A stretch of 34,449 nt of DNA, from positions 1 through 34,449 of the forward strand of contig OMXK01000037.1 in assembly GCA_900314995.1 (NCBI GenBank), written 5' to 3'. A program made the translations under genes and the position numbers. Below, one piece after another: positions 16,828 to 25,470 of this stretch. Origin of the DNA: an uncultured Prevotella sp. (lineage in GTDB: Bacteria; Bacteroidota; Bacteroidia; Bacteroidales; Bacteroidaceae). Position 1 is the first letter of the stretch. The number at the start of each line of letters is the position of its first letter. The notes under the pieces were generated by a model, which saw only the letters and a list, made by a program, of their open reading frames with translations, ran no database searches and was not told where the DNA came from.

Positions 16828-16863
16828 AGTAAATGCCTGACCTTCACAAGCCGGGCATTTACT
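16828..16863 (+). terminator. Hairpin between the kinase and GH2 genes
   Basis: AGTAAATGCC (16828-16837) and GGCATTTACT (16854-16863) form a perfect 10-base stem with a 16-base loop, followed by TATTTTAT. The tail is only moderately T-rich, so it may be a terminator or a partial read-through site. No separate promoter for the GH2 gene is obvious downstream. Confidence 0.6.
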
Positions 16864-16899
16864 TATTTTATCAACCCACAAAACCAAACAAAAGGAAAA

Positions 16900-18699
16900 A
16901 TGAAAAAACTACTCACAACAACACTTTTTCTGATGGTCGTACTGACACTTCAGGCTACCGAGGTTCCTCAGATTGCCAATATCCTGGGACGACAGACCAC
17001 CTCGCTTAACGGCACGTGGAACTATATCGTCGATGTACAGGAGGAGGGCTACTACGACTATCGCATGACCCCTATGCGCAACGGCTTCTTCATCAATGCC
17101 AAGCCCCGGCACCCAGAAGACCTCATCGAATACGACTTCGACAAGGCTGAGACCATGCAGATACCTGGCGACTGGAACACCCAGGACCAACGACTCTTCT
17201 TCTACGAAGGAACCATATGGCTGAAGCGCAGCTTTGAGTTTCATCCAGAGGCAGGCCGTCGCACCCTGCTCTACTTCGGAGCCGTCAACTACGATGCCCA
17301 TGTCTATGTGAACGGTCAAAAGGCCGGACACCATCAGGGCGGTTTCACACCTTTCAACTACGACGTGACCGACTTCCTGAAGGACGGCGAGAACCAGGTT
17401 ATCGTGAAGGTTGACAACAAGCGCCATCCTGAAGATGTGCCCACGCAGATCTTCGACTGGTGGAACTACGGCGGCATCACTCGCGATGTGCTGCTCGTCA
17501 GCGTGGCCCCCACCTATGTCGAGAACTACAAGCTTCAACTCGACAATACGCCAGCCACGAAGAAAGGCCAGCGCCAGATCAGTTTCTGCGCCAAGCTAAA
17601 CAAGGCCGAGGCTGGACAAAGCCTCACCCTGCGCATCCCCGAATTGAAGATCAACAAGCAGATAACGACGACAGCCGACGGCATTGCCAGTCTCACGCTC
17701 AATGCCAAACCACAGCTCTGGTCGCCCGAGAACCCTAAATTATATAAGGTGGAAATCCAGTTGGGTGATGAGACGCTGTCCGACGAGATCGGTTTCCGTA
17801 CCATCGAGACACGCGGCAAGCAGATTCTACTCAACGGTGAGCCTATCTTCCTGAAGGGCATCAGCATCCACGAGGAGAAGCCTAACGGCGGCGGAAGAGC
17901 CAACTCTACGGAAGATGCCCACACTCTGCTCTCATGGGCTAAGGAACTCGGCTGCAACTATGTGCGTCTGGCCCACTACCCCCACAATGAGTATGCCGTT
18001 CGTGAGGCAGAGCGCATGGGCATCCTTGTATGGTCGGAGATACCCGTCTATTGGACCATTGCCTGGTCAAACCCAGACACCTATGCCAATGCCAAGCGCC
18101 AACTCAGCGACATGATTGCCCGTGACCAGAACCGTGCGAACGTCATCATCTGGAGTATTGCCAACGAGACACCCCACTCTGGTAAGCGCGATGCCTTCTT
18201 AGGCAAACTGGCCAAGCATGCCCGAGAGCTTGACCCCACACGCCTCATCTCGATGGCGATGGAAGTGACAGGTGCCTCGAACTACCACAATATCCTCCAC
18301 GACAACATGAGCGACCTGGTGGATGTCGTCAGTTTCAACCAGTATATCGGCTGGTATCGCGACGTGAACGATGCCTCCAAGATGACATGGGAGATACCCT
18401 ACGACAAACCCGTCATCATCAGCGAGTTCGGCGGAGGTGCGAAATACGGTCTGCATGGCCCCAAGAACCAGCGTTGGACGGAGGAGTTCCAGGAGAACCT
18501 CTACCGTGAGAACTGTGCAATGCTCGACAAGATCGACGGTCTCGCAGGCACCACGCCCTGGATTCTGAAGGACTTCCGTTCGCCACGCCGAGTACTCACA
18601 GGCATCCAAGACTACTACAACCGCAAGGGTGTCTTCAGCGACAAAGGCGAAAAGAAACTCGCCTTCTACGTCCTCCGAGACTGGTACAAGACAAAATAG
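16900..18699 (+). CDS. Glycoside hydrolase family 2 enzyme, probable beta-glucuronidase
   Basis: A signal peptide (about 1-19) precedes a GH2 enzyme of 599 residues. The sugar-binding domain (about 30-205) contains FYEGTIWLKRSF and VNGQKAGHHQGGFTPFNYDV. An Ig-like domain (205-302) and a TIM barrel follow. The acid/base is Glu423 in IANETPH and the nucleophile is Glu509 in IISEFGGG. Near the C-terminus YYNRKGVF gives an Asn574-x-Lys576 motif, which in known GH2 beta-glucuronidases contacts the substrate carboxylate. The length (about 600) also fits beta-glucuronidase better than the 1000-residue beta-galactosidases. Beta-galactosidase or another uronide specificity remains possible. Confidence 0.85.
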   Translation: MKKLLTTTLFLMVVLTLQATEVPQIANILGRQTTSLNGTWNYIVDVQEEGYYDYRMTPMRNGFFINAKPRHPEDLIEYDFDKAETMQIPGDWNTQDQRLFFYEGTIWLKRSFEFHPEAGRRTLLYFGAVNYDAHVYVNGQKAGHHQGGFTPFNYDVTDFLKDGENQVIVKVDNKRHPEDVPTQIFDWWNYGGITRDVLLVSVAPTYVENYKLQLDNTPATKKGQRQISFCAKLNKAEAGQSLTLRIPELKINKQITTTADGIASLTLNAKPQLWSPENPKLYKVEIQLGDETLSDEIGFRTIETRGKQILLNGEPIFLKGISIHEEKPNGGGRANSTEDAHTLLSWAKELGCNYVRLAHYPHNEYAVREAERMGILVWSEIPVYWTIAWSNPDTYANAKRQLSDMIARDQNRANVIIWSIANETPHSGKRDAFLGKLAKHARELDPTRLISMAMEVTGASNYHNILHDNMSDLVDVVSFNQYIGWYRDVNDASKMTWEIPYDKPVIISEFGGGAKYGLHGPKNQRWTEEFQENLYRENCAMLDKIDGLAGTTPWILKDFRSPRRVLTGIQDYYNRKGVFSDKGEKKLAFYVLRDWYKTK

Positions 18700-18763
18700 A
18701 AATGATAAATTGTAGGCAAAATCACTTTTTTTCTATCATTTTATCAAAAAAGTCGCCATAAAA

Positions 18764-18795
18764 TTTGCAGGAAACAAGAATTATGCCTATCTTTG
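18764..18795 (+). promoter_or_regulatory. Promoter of the tryptophan operon
   Basis: TTTG at 18764-18767 and TATCTTTG at 18788-18795 are spaced by 20 bases, one of the best matches to the Bacteroidetes promoter in the window. The leader peptide start at 18822 is about 20 bases downstream of the expected transcription start. Confidence 0.85.
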
Positions 18796-18821
18796 CCGCC
18801 AGAAACGAAAAAAAAGACAAG

Positions 18822-18887
18822 ATGAACAATAGGATGGCTAACATTTGGTGGTGGTGGTGCTCGAGATGTGAAATGTCGCGAGGCTGA
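18822..18887 (+). CDS. trpL: trp operon leader peptide with four consecutive Trp codons
   Basis: A 21-residue frame runs from ATG 18822 to TGA 18885-18887. Its middle reads NIWWWWC, with four TGG codons at 18846-18857. Such a run is extremely unlikely by chance in so short a frame, and its place between a promoter and a terminator ahead of trpB identifies a leader peptide. A ribosome stalled at these codons during Trp starvation would leave 18874-18881 free. That segment pairs perfectly with 18927-18934 and breaks the terminator. With charged tRNA-Trp plentiful, the ribosome reaches the stop codon, covers the segment and the terminator forms. The model is inference from base pairing. Confidence 0.9.
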   Translation: MNNRMANIWWWWCSRCEMSRG

Positions 18888-18949
18888 TTGCCATATCTGT
18901 TATCATCAGGATATAATAGAGGCTCGTCGCGACAGCGGCGAGTCTTTTT
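18874..18949 (+). ncRNA. trp attenuator: antiterminator and terminator hairpins
   Basis: Terminator: AGGCTCGTCGC (18920-18930) pairs with GCGGCGAGTCT (18935-18945), with two G-U pairs and a GACA loop, followed by a T run to 18949. Antiterminator: TGTCGCGA (18874-18881) pairs perfectly with TCGCGACA (18927-18934), taking the terminator's left arm and loop. A small hairpin between them (18893-18899 with 18907-18914, one bulge) would bring the two arms together. Confidence 0.85.
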
Positions 18950-18984
18950 GTTAATAGGGATTACACAAAAACAACGATATAAAG

Positions 18985-20193
18985 ATGAAAGAAAACTATT
19001 TTGTAGACGAAAGAGGATTTTACGGGGAGTTCGGCGGTGCCTACGTGCCGGAGATACTCTACAAGTGCGTACACGACTTGCAGGAAGCCTATCTGCCGAT
19101 CATCGAATCCCCAGAGTTTAAACAGGAGTACCACGCGCTGCTGAAAGACTACGTGGGTCGCCCTTCGCCACTCTATTATGCCAAGCGCATGAGTGAGCAA
19201 TACGGCTGCCAACTTTACCTGAAGCGTGAGGATCTGAACCACACGGGTGCCCACAAGATCAACAACACCATCGGACAGATCCTACTTGCCAAGAAAATGG
19301 GCAAGACGCGCATCATCGCAGAGACTGGCGCAGGTCAGCATGGTGTGGCAACGGCAACTGTATGTGCGCTGATGGACATGAAGTGCGAGGTATTCATGGG
19401 AGCCACCGACGTGGAGCGTCAGCACACCAATGTGGAGCGCATGAAGATGCTTGGCGCAGAGGTACATCCCGTTCGCACAGGCAACATGACGCTGAGCGAT
19501 GCCTGCAGCGAGGCTATCCGCGACTGGTGCTGCCATCCTGCCGACACCTTTTATATCGTAGGTTCTACGATGGGGCCTCATCCCTACCCCGATCTGGTGG
19601 CCCGTATGCAGAGCGTGATCTCGGAGGAGATCAAATGGCAACTCGAAGAGAAGATCGGGCGCGACTATCCCGACTATCTCATCGCCTGCATCGGCGGCGG
19701 CTCGAATGCGGCTGGCACCATCTACCACTACGTGAACGACGAACGCGTGAAGATCGTGCTGGCAGAGGCTGGCGGTCACGGTTGGGAGACTGACCACACG
19801 GCAGCCACCATCCATAAAGGCTCCACAGGTATCCTGCACGGTGCGAAGATGCTTGTGATGCAGAATGAGGACGGGCAGATACAGGAGGCATTCACCATCT
19901 CTGCCGGACTCGACTATCCTGGCGTGGGTCCCATGCACTGTAACATGGCCAAGAAAGGTCGCACTGAGGTGCTCAGCATCAACGACGACGAGGCCATCTA
20001 CGGCGGCTACGAGCTGACCCGCATGGAGGGCATCATCCCCGCCATCGAAAGTGCCCACGCCATCGCAGCCCTGAAGAAACTGACGTTCAAGCCTGAGGAT
20101 GTCGTCGTGCTAACCGTTTCAGGTCGAGGCGACAAGGATGTGGAGACTTATCTGAACAACAAACAAATGGCAAAGGAATATGGAAACTTTTAA
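18985..20193 (+). CDS. trpB: Tryptophan synthase beta chain
   Basis: This 402-residue pyridoxal-phosphate enzyme joins indole and serine to make tryptophan, in complex with the alpha chain. The start FYGEFGGAYVPEIL, the cofactor lysine in HTGAHKINN (Lys91), AETGAGQHGVATAT and the phosphate-binding CIGGGSNAAG are all present. It is the first gene of the operon, 97 bases after the leader peptide stop, in the Bacteroidetes order trpBEGDCFA. It overlaps trpE by 14 bases. Length and motifs are those of the standard TrpB1 form, not the longer TrpB2 form. Confidence 0.98.
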   Translation: MKENYFVDERGFYGEFGGAYVPEILYKCVHDLQEAYLPIIESPEFKQEYHALLKDYVGRPSPLYYAKRMSEQYGCQLYLKREDLNHTGAHKINNTIGQILLAKKMGKTRIIAETGAGQHGVATATVCALMDMKCEVFMGATDVERQHTNVERMKMLGAEVHPVRTGNMTLSDACSEAIRDWCCHPADTFYIVGSTMGPHPYPDLVARMQSVISEEIKWQLEEKIGRDYPDYLIACIGGGSNAAGTIYHYVNDERVKIVLAEAGGHGWETDHTAATIHKGSTGILHGAKMLVMQNEDGQIQEAFTISAGLDYPGVGPMHCNMAKKGRTEVLSINDDEAIYGGYELTRMEGIIPAIESAHAIAALKKLTFKPEDVVVLTVSGRGDKDVETYLNNKQMAKEYGNF

Positions 20194-21571
20194 TTATACG
20201 ACTAGCAGCCGGACTATTCTGGCCGATCTCTATACACCAGTCGGCGTGTATATGCGCCTAAGAGACATCTACCCACAGAGTGCCTTGATGGAGAGTTCTG
20301 ACTATCATGATGCCAACAACTCCCATTCGTTCATCGGCATCAACCCCATTGCCTCTGTTGCCATCGGCCATGGTGAAGCCACCGTCACCTTCCCCGACGG
20401 CAGCACCGAGAAGCACGAGGTCAACAAGGACTATCGTTCCGACAAGGCAATCCATGCACTCATCGACCATATCCGCGTGACGGGCGAGCATGCCGAGAAT
20501 TGCGGACTTTACGGCTACACTTCTTTCAATGCTGTACGCTACTTCGAGAATATCGCCGTGAAGGACGAGACACAAGAGAAAAACGATGCTCCCGACATGC
20601 TTTATATCCTATATAAGGACATCATCATCTTCGACCACTTCAATAATCTGCTGACGATCGTAACGCTTGGTGACCAGAGTGAGCTTGACAATATCTTCAG
20701 GCAGATGAACAAGTCGAATGTTCAAGCCTATGATTTCCACCCCGTAGGCGACGTGGTTTCGACACTGACTGACGAGGAGCACAAGGAGAATATCCGCAAA
20801 GGCATCAAGCATTGTCTGCGGGGCGATGTATTCCAGATTGTACTCTCACGCCGGTTCATCCAGAAATTCGAGGGCGACGACTTCAAACTCTATCGTGCCC
20901 TGCGCAGCATTAATCCTTCACCCTACCTCTTCTATTTCGACTTCGGCGGTTTCCGCATCTTCGGTTCCTCGCCCGAGACCCATTGTAGAATTGAAGGAAA
21001 GAAGGCTTATATCGACCCCATCGCAGGAACGACCAGACGTACTGGCGATGCCGATGCCGACCGTCAGGGAGCAGAGTTCTTGCGCAACGACCCCAAGGAG
21101 AATGCCGAGCACGTCATGCTGGTCGATCTTGCCCGCAATGACCTTTCACGCAACTGTCACGGAGTAAAGGTTGACTTCTACAAGGATCTTCAGTACTACT
21201 CCCATGTAATCCATCTCGTCAGTCGCGTCAGCGGCGAACTCGACAACGATGCCGACCCCATCAAAGCCTTTATTGACACCTTCCCCGCAGGCACATTATC
21301 AGGTGCCCCGAAGGTCAGGGCCATGCAACTCATCTCTGAGTACGAGCCACACAATCGTGGTGCCTATGGCGGTTGCATCGGCTACATCGGGCTCAACGGC
21401 AGTCTCAATCAGGCGATCACCATCCGCACCTTCGTATCGCGTAACAATGAATTATGGTTCCAGGCAGGTGGCGGCATTGTGGCTAAGAGTAATGTGGAAT
21501 ACGAGTTGCAGGAAGTGAACAACAAACTCGGTGCACTACGCAAGGCTATCCTGATGGCAGAGAAGATGTAA
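20180..21571 (+). CDS. trpE: Anthranilate synthase component I
   Basis: This 463-residue chain turns chorismate into anthranilate using ammonia supplied by TrpG. The N-terminus has ALMESSD (about 35-41), the family's Trp feedback-site motif, so it is likely inhibited by tryptophan. The chorismate-binding part shows DVFQIVLSRRF, then PSPYLFYFDFGGFRIFGSSP, the DPIAGTTRRTG motif and the PAGTLSGAPK motif near residue 375. It overlaps trpB by 14 bases and ends 28 bases before trpG. The length is slightly shorter than the Escherichia coli form, as usual in this phylum. Confidence 0.97.
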   Translation: METFNYTTSSRTILADLYTPVGVYMRLRDIYPQSALMESSDYHDANNSHSFIGINPIASVAIGHGEATVTFPDGSTEKHEVNKDYRSDKAIHALIDHIRVTGEHAENCGLYGYTSFNAVRYFENIAVKDETQEKNDAPDMLYILYKDIIIFDHFNNLLTIVTLGDQSELDNIFRQMNKSNVQAYDFHPVGDVVSTLTDEEHKENIRKGIKHCLRGDVFQIVLSRRFIQKFEGDDFKLYRALRSINPSPYLFYFDFGGFRIFGSSPETHCRIEGKKAYIDPIAGTTRRTGDADADRQGAEFLRNDPKENAEHVMLVDLARNDLSRNCHGVKVDFYKDLQYYSHVIHLVSRVSGELDNDADPIKAFIDTFPAGTLSGAPKVRAMQLISEYEPHNRGAYGGCIGYIGLNGSLNQAITIRTFVSRNNELWFQAGGGIVAKSNVEYELQEVNNKLGALRKAILMAEKM

Positions 21572-21599
21572 TCATGTGTTAGATCAAACAGAAACAACG

Positions 21600-22160
21600 A
21601 TGAAAATAGCAATAATCGATAACTATGACTCGTTTACATATAATCTGAGTCATCTCGTCAAAGAATTGGGAGCTGAAGTAACGGTATTCAGAAACGACCA
21701 GTTTGAACTCCCACAGTTGGAACCTTTCACGAAGATCATCCTCTCTCCGGGACCTGGCATCCCATCTGAAGCAGGACTACTGCTCGACGTAATCCGCACC
21801 TATGCAGGCAAGAAGCCTATCCTTGGCGTCTGTCTCGGCCATCAGGCAATCGGCGAGGTATTCGGAGCCAAGCTTGAGAATCTCAGCGATGTCGTACACG
21901 GTGTGGCAACTGAAGGTACACAATTCGGCAACGACGAGATCTTCTTCGGACTGCCGAGACAGATCACCATGGGACGCTACCACTCATGGGTCGTCTCGAA
22001 AGACGGTTTCCCAGATTGTCTGGAGATAACCGCCGAGTGCGACGGACAGATTATGGCACTCCGTCATAAGGACATGAACATCCGAGGTATACAGTTCCAT
22101 CCAGAGAGTGTGCTTACACCCGATGGCAGGAAGATACTGCAGAACTGGCTTTTCGTATAA
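21600..22160 (+). CDS. trpG: Anthranilate synthase component II (glutamine amidotransferase)
   Basis: This 186-residue class I glutamine amidotransferase releases ammonia from glutamine for TrpE. It has the catalytic cysteine in GVCLGHQAIGE (Cys78), the histidine and glutamate in QFHPESVLTPDG (His167, Glu169), and the start IIDNYDSFTYNL. ATG 21600 gives the family's N-terminus; an upstream in-frame GTG at 21576 would add eight residues of no family type. It is a stand-alone TrpG, not fused to TrpD. It might also serve folate synthesis as a shared subunit, since no pabA is visible here, but that is a guess. Confidence 0.97.
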   Translation: MKIAIIDNYDSFTYNLSHLVKELGAEVTVFRNDQFELPQLEPFTKIILSPGPGIPSEAGLLLDVIRTYAGKKPILGVCLGHQAIGEVFGAKLENLSDVVHGVATEGTQFGNDEIFFGLPRQITMGRYHSWVVSKDGFPDCLEITAECDGQIMALRHKDMNIRGIQFHPESVLTPDGRKILQNWLFV

Positions 22161-22191
22161 CACAAACGACCACAAAACAAAACACAAGATT

Positions 22192-23202
22192 ATGGCACAG
22201 ACAATGAAAGAAATCCTGAACAGGATGCTGAACCACGAGGAACTCTCCCGTGAAGAAATGAAGAATATCCTGATTGGCATCACGCAGAGTGAGTTCCCCA
22301 ACGAACAGATAACCGCCCTGCTGACGGCCTTGCAGATGCGTGGGGTTACCGTCGACGAACTGCTTGGTTTCCGTGACGGTATTCTAGAGACAGGCGTTCC
22401 TGCCATCCTCGATTCAGACCGATATATCGATGTTGTAGGCACTGGCGGTGACCGTAAGAACACCTTCAACATCTCAACAACGAGCTGTTTCGTGATTGCA
22501 GGAGCAGGCTATAAGGTAGCCAAGCACGGCAACTATGCTGCAACGTCGGTATCTGGCGCTTCAAACGTCATTCAGCATCACGGGATCAAGTTTACGGACG
22601 ATATCGACCGTCTCAACCGCAGTCTGAACGAGGCTGGTATCGTCTATCTCCATGCCCAACTTTTCGCCAAGGCCATGAAATTTGTCGGCCCCATCCGCAA
22701 GGCGCTACAGTTCCCCACGATTTTCAATCTTCTGGGTCCTCTGGTAAATCCCAGTCAGCCTCAATGCCAACTGCTTGGGGTGGCTAACCTCGACCAGATG
22801 CGTCTCTATAACCAGGTCTATCAGAAGATCGGAATCGACTATGGTATTGTTAACAGCATCGACGGTTACGATGAAATCTCTCTTACAAGTGACTTCAAGG
22901 TGACCACAAACACTTATGAGCGCATCTTCAAGCCTCAGGATTTGGGCTTCGAGATAGCCAAGCCCGAAGAACTCGTCGGAGGCGCCACAGAAGAAGAGGC
23001 AGCAGAGATATTTGATGCCGTACTCGAGAACCGTGCCTTGCCCGCACAGAAGAATATCGTACTGGCCAATGCCGCATTTGGCATTCAGGTACTCGAGAAA
23101 GGGCAGAAGGGCATCGAAGAGTGTATTGCCATAGCACGCGATAGCATCGACAGTGGCAAGGCACTCGCCACATTTAAGAAATTTGTTGAACTAAATAGTT
23201 AG
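22192..23202 (+). CDS. trpD: Anthranilate phosphoribosyltransferase
   Basis: This 336-residue enzyme joins anthranilate to phosphoribosyl pyrophosphate. The signature VGTGGDRKNTFNISTTS (from about residue 82) binds the pyrophosphate; the KHGNYAATSVSGASNVIQ and FNLLGPLVNP segments follow. The N-terminal helical domain starts MKEILNRMLN. ATG 22192 is chosen because the longer frame from 22108 lies inside trpG. It starts 31 bases after trpG and ends three bases before trpC. No fusion or missing motif was seen. Confidence 0.97.
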   Translation: MAQTMKEILNRMLNHEELSREEMKNILIGITQSEFPNEQITALLTALQMRGVTVDELLGFRDGILETGVPAILDSDRYIDVVGTGGDRKNTFNISTTSCFVIAGAGYKVAKHGNYAATSVSGASNVIQHHGIKFTDDIDRLNRSLNEAGIVYLHAQLFAKAMKFVGPIRKALQFPTIFNLLGPLVNPSQPQCQLLGVANLDQMRLYNQVYQKIGIDYGIVNSIDGYDEISLTSDFKVTTNTYERIFKPQDLGFEIAKPEELVGGATEEEAAEIFDAVLENRALPAQKNIVLANAAFGIQVLEKGQKGIEECIAIARDSIDSGKALATFKKFVELNS

Positions 23203-23205
23203 ATT

Positions 23206-23994
23206 ATGGCCGATATTTTAGAAGAAATCGTTGCGTACAAAAAGCAAGAAGTAGAGCATTTCAGACGTGAGCTATCGCAAGTCTATCTCGAAAGCCGAGC
23301 TGAAATTCTGAAGAATGCCTATACAGTGTCGATGAGTCAAGCCCTCAATCTATCTGACACTGGCATCATCGCAGAGTTCAAGCGTAAGTCACCATCGAAG
23401 GGATGGATCAACAAGAATGCCTCTGCGAGTATTATCCCTCACAGTTATGAGGTTAATGGCGCCACTGCCTTGAGCATCCTCACCGACAACAAGTATTTCG
23501 GCGGCAGTAATATCCACATCCGCACGGCCCGCTTGTCGAAAGTAAAGATTCCTATATTGTATAAGAATTTCATTATCGACGAATATCAAATCTATCAGGC
23601 ACGCATCGTAGGTGCTACAGCCATCCTGCTAATAGCTGCCTGTTTGACGAAAGAGCAATGCCGTCATTTCATCGACAAGGCCCACGAACTGGGGATGGAG
23701 GTTCTACTTGAAATGCATTCCGAATCTGACACAGAATACGCAGAGCTGCAACCCGACATGTATGGCATCAACAACCGCAACCTAGGCAGTTTTGAAACCG
23801 ACATCAACAACTCCTTCCAATTAATCAGCCGCCTGCCAGCAGATGGTGTAAAAGTTAGCGAGAGCGGCATTTCCAGCCCTGAAATAGTCAAGCAGCTCCG
23901 TAGCATCGGCTATCGGGGATTCTTGATTGGAGAAAACTTCATGAAAGAGCCCGATCCCGGTCTGGCTCTGGCAAACTTCATAGCCCAGATATGA
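23206..23994 (+). CDS. trpC: Indole-3-glycerol-phosphate synthase
   Basis: This 262-residue TIM-barrel enzyme closes the indole ring of CdRP. The family motifs are all visible: ILEEIVAYKKQEV at the start, AEFKRKSPSKGWI, LSILTDNKYFGGS, FIIDEYQIYQARIVGATAILL, YGINNRNLGSFETD and VSESGISSP. It is a single-function TrpC; TrpF is a separate gene. It overlaps trpF by four bases (ATGA) and follows trpD by three bases. The length is normal for the family. Confidence 0.97.
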   Translation: MADILEEIVAYKKQEVEHFRRELSQVYLESRAEILKNAYTVSMSQALNLSDTGIIAEFKRKSPSKGWINKNASASIIPHSYEVNGATALSILTDNKYFGGSNIHIRTARLSKVKIPILYKNFIIDEYQIYQARIVGATAILLIAACLTKEQCRHFIDKAHELGMEVLLEMHSESDTEYAELQPDMYGINNRNLGSFETDINNSFQLISRLPADGVKVSESGISSPEIVKQLRSIGYRGFLIGENFMKEPDPGLALANFIAQI

Positions 23995-24593
23995 TTAAGG
24001 TCTGTGGATTGCGCGACAGTCAGAATATCCGTGAGATTGCCCGTCTCGGTGTCGACTGGATAGGTATGATTTTCTGGCCCCGCAGCAAGCGCTATGTCTC
24101 GGCACCACCAACAGAGATACCCGACAATGTACGGCGTGTTGGTGTATTTGTCGATGCCAGTATCGAGGAGGTGAAACAGCACATCTCGGACTATCGGCTC
24201 GACCTCGTACAGCTACACGGGCTGGAATCGCCAGCGTATGTCCGAGCACTGAAGCCTTTTCCTATCATTAAGGCCTTCAATATCGGTACTGCCGAAGACT
24301 TGTGTCAGACCAAAGCCTACGAGGGGCTTGCCGACTATTTTCTCTTCGACACGAAAGGGAAAAACGTTGGCGGCAATGGGGAGAAATTCGACTGGTCTGT
24401 CCTCTACCACTATCAGGGTCATACGCCATTCCTACTCAGTGGTGGTATCGGGCCGGAAGATGCAGCGTCTGTCAAAGCGTTTCACCACCCCAAGTGCATC
24501 GGTATCGATCTCAACTCCCGTTTTGAGACAGAGCCTGCACTCAAGGATATCACTAAAGTCAAACTATTTCTAGAACAACTTAACACATTATGA
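23991..24593 (+). CDS. trpF: Phosphoribosylanthranilate isomerase
   Basis: This 200-residue TIM-barrel enzyme isomerises phosphoribosylanthranilate to CdRP. It begins [12 protein letters not shown], with the catalytic cysteine in the usual place (Cys5), and has [37 protein letters not shown] and GIDLNSRFE, the last with the catalytic aspartate. The length fits the stand-alone form. It overlaps both neighbours by four bases, so the trpC-trpF-trpA trio is translationally coupled. Confidence 0.97.
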   Translation: MIKVCGLRDSQNIREIARLGVDWIGMIFWPRSKRYVSAPPTEIPDNVRRVGVFVDASIEEVKQHISDYRLDLVQLHGLESPAYVRALKPFPIIKAFNIGTAEDLCQTKAYEGLADYFLFDTKGKNVGGNGEKFDWSVLYHYQGHTPFLLSGGIGPEDAASVKAFHHPKCIGIDLNSRFETEPALKDITKVKLFLEQLNTL

Positions 24594-25369
24594 GTAATAA
24601 GATCAATCAACTTTTCGAGCAGAGAAAAGATCAGAAACTGCTGTCGCTCTATTTCTGTGCCGGATGCCCGACACTCGAAGCCACGGGCGAGGTCATCAAG
24701 ACGATGCAGCGTCGTGGTATTGCAATGATTGAGGTGGGCATCCCTTTCAGCGACCCGTTGGCAGATGGTCCCGTCATTCAGAGTGCTGCTACCCAGGCAC
24801 TGAAGAACGGCATGAACCTCCGTACCCTCTTCGCCCAACTGAAAGCCATCAAAGACGAGGTGGAGATACCACTCGTGCTGATGGGATACCTGAACCCAAT
24901 CCTCCATTATGGAATCGAAGCCTTCTGCCAGAGTTGTGCGGACAGTGGCATCAGCGGTATGATCATCCCAGACTTGCCCTTCAAGGACTACTTGGACGTG
25001 GTCAAGCCTGTGGCCGACAAGTACGACCTGCGCGTCATCATGCTCATCACTCCCGAGACCAGCGAGGAACGCATCCGCTTCATCGACGACCATACCGACG
25101 GTTTCATCTATATGGTATCATCGGCCGCCATCACTGGCGCCCAGAAGTCATTTGACGAGGCAAAGCAGGAATACTTCCGCCGCATCAACGGCATGAACCT
25201 GCGCAATCCTCGCATGATAGGCTTCGGTATCAGCAACAAGCAGACGCTTGAGGCCGCCCAGCAGAACGCTGCTGGTGCCATTATCGGCAGCAAGTTCGTC
25301 ACACTGCTCAATGAAAGCAAAGATGCCGACGAGGCACTCGACAAGCTGTTCGAAGCCCTGAAAAGATAA
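24590..25369 (+). CDS. trpA: Tryptophan synthase alpha chain
   Basis: This 259-residue TIM-barrel chain cleaves indole-3-glycerol phosphate to indole, which passes through a tunnel to TrpB. The signature [21 protein letters not shown] holds the catalytic Glu48 and Asp59; the loop GMIIPDLPF and the phosphate site [14 protein letters not shown] follow. It is the last trp gene. Its start overlaps trpF by four bases. Its stop codon is part of a small AT-rich hairpin (25366-25381) that probably ends the operon. Confidence 0.97.
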   Translation: MSNKINQLFEQRKDQKLLSLYFCAGCPTLEATGEVIKTMQRRGIAMIEVGIPFSDPLADGPVIQSAATQALKNGMNLRTLFAQLKAIKDEVEIPLVLMGYLNPILHYGIEAFCQSCADSGISGMIIPDLPFKDYLDVVKPVADKYDLRVIMLITPETSEERIRFIDDHTDGFIYMVSSAAITGAQKSFDEAKQEYFRRINGMNLRNPRMIGFGISNKQTLEAAQQNAAGAIIGSKFVTLLNESKDADEALDKLFEALKR

Positions 25370-25385
25370 CGTTTACGTTATTTTT
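25366..25385 (+). terminator. Compact terminator overlapping the trpA stop
   Basis: ATAACG (25366-25371) and CGTTAT (25376-25381) form a 6-pair stem with a TTTA loop followed by four T. The preceding A run extends the stem into the T run. It is AT-rich and weak on its own. Confidence 0.45.
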
Positions 25386-25392
25386 CCGACTG

Positions 25393-25457
25393 ATTAGTTC
25401 GTAGTCTCAAATAATATGCGTATCTTTGTACGCAAAATGTGATGACTACGAACTAAT
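25393..25457 (+). promoter_or_regulatory. Pectin operon promoter inside a nested palindrome
   Basis: TATCTTTG at 25421-25428 is the -7 element; TTCG at 25398-25401 stands at the -33 place. A perfect 14-base inverted repeat, ATTAGTTCGTAGTC (25393-25406) and GACTACGAACTAAT (25444-25457), surrounds it. Inside, TGCGTA (25417-25422) and TACGCA (25429-25434) form a second palindrome with nearly the same centre. This is a likely operator, though no regulator gene is adjacent. Confidence 0.75.
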
Positions 25458-25470
25458 TTACGTTATATTT

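Noticed and set aside
18700-18741. AAATGATA/TATCATTT inverted repeat after the GH2 gene.
   Set aside because: It is AT-rich with a 26-base loop, so too weak to call a terminator.
22108-22191. Upstream extension of trpD into trpG.
   Set aside because: The extension starts inside trpG and encodes no family-type residues; ATG 22192 gives the normal N-terminus.
25372-25466. Direct repeat TTTACGTTAT at 25372-25381 and 25457-25466.
   Set aside because: The first copy is explained by the trpA terminator loop and arm; two copies of a 10-base AT-rich word are not enough to call an operator.
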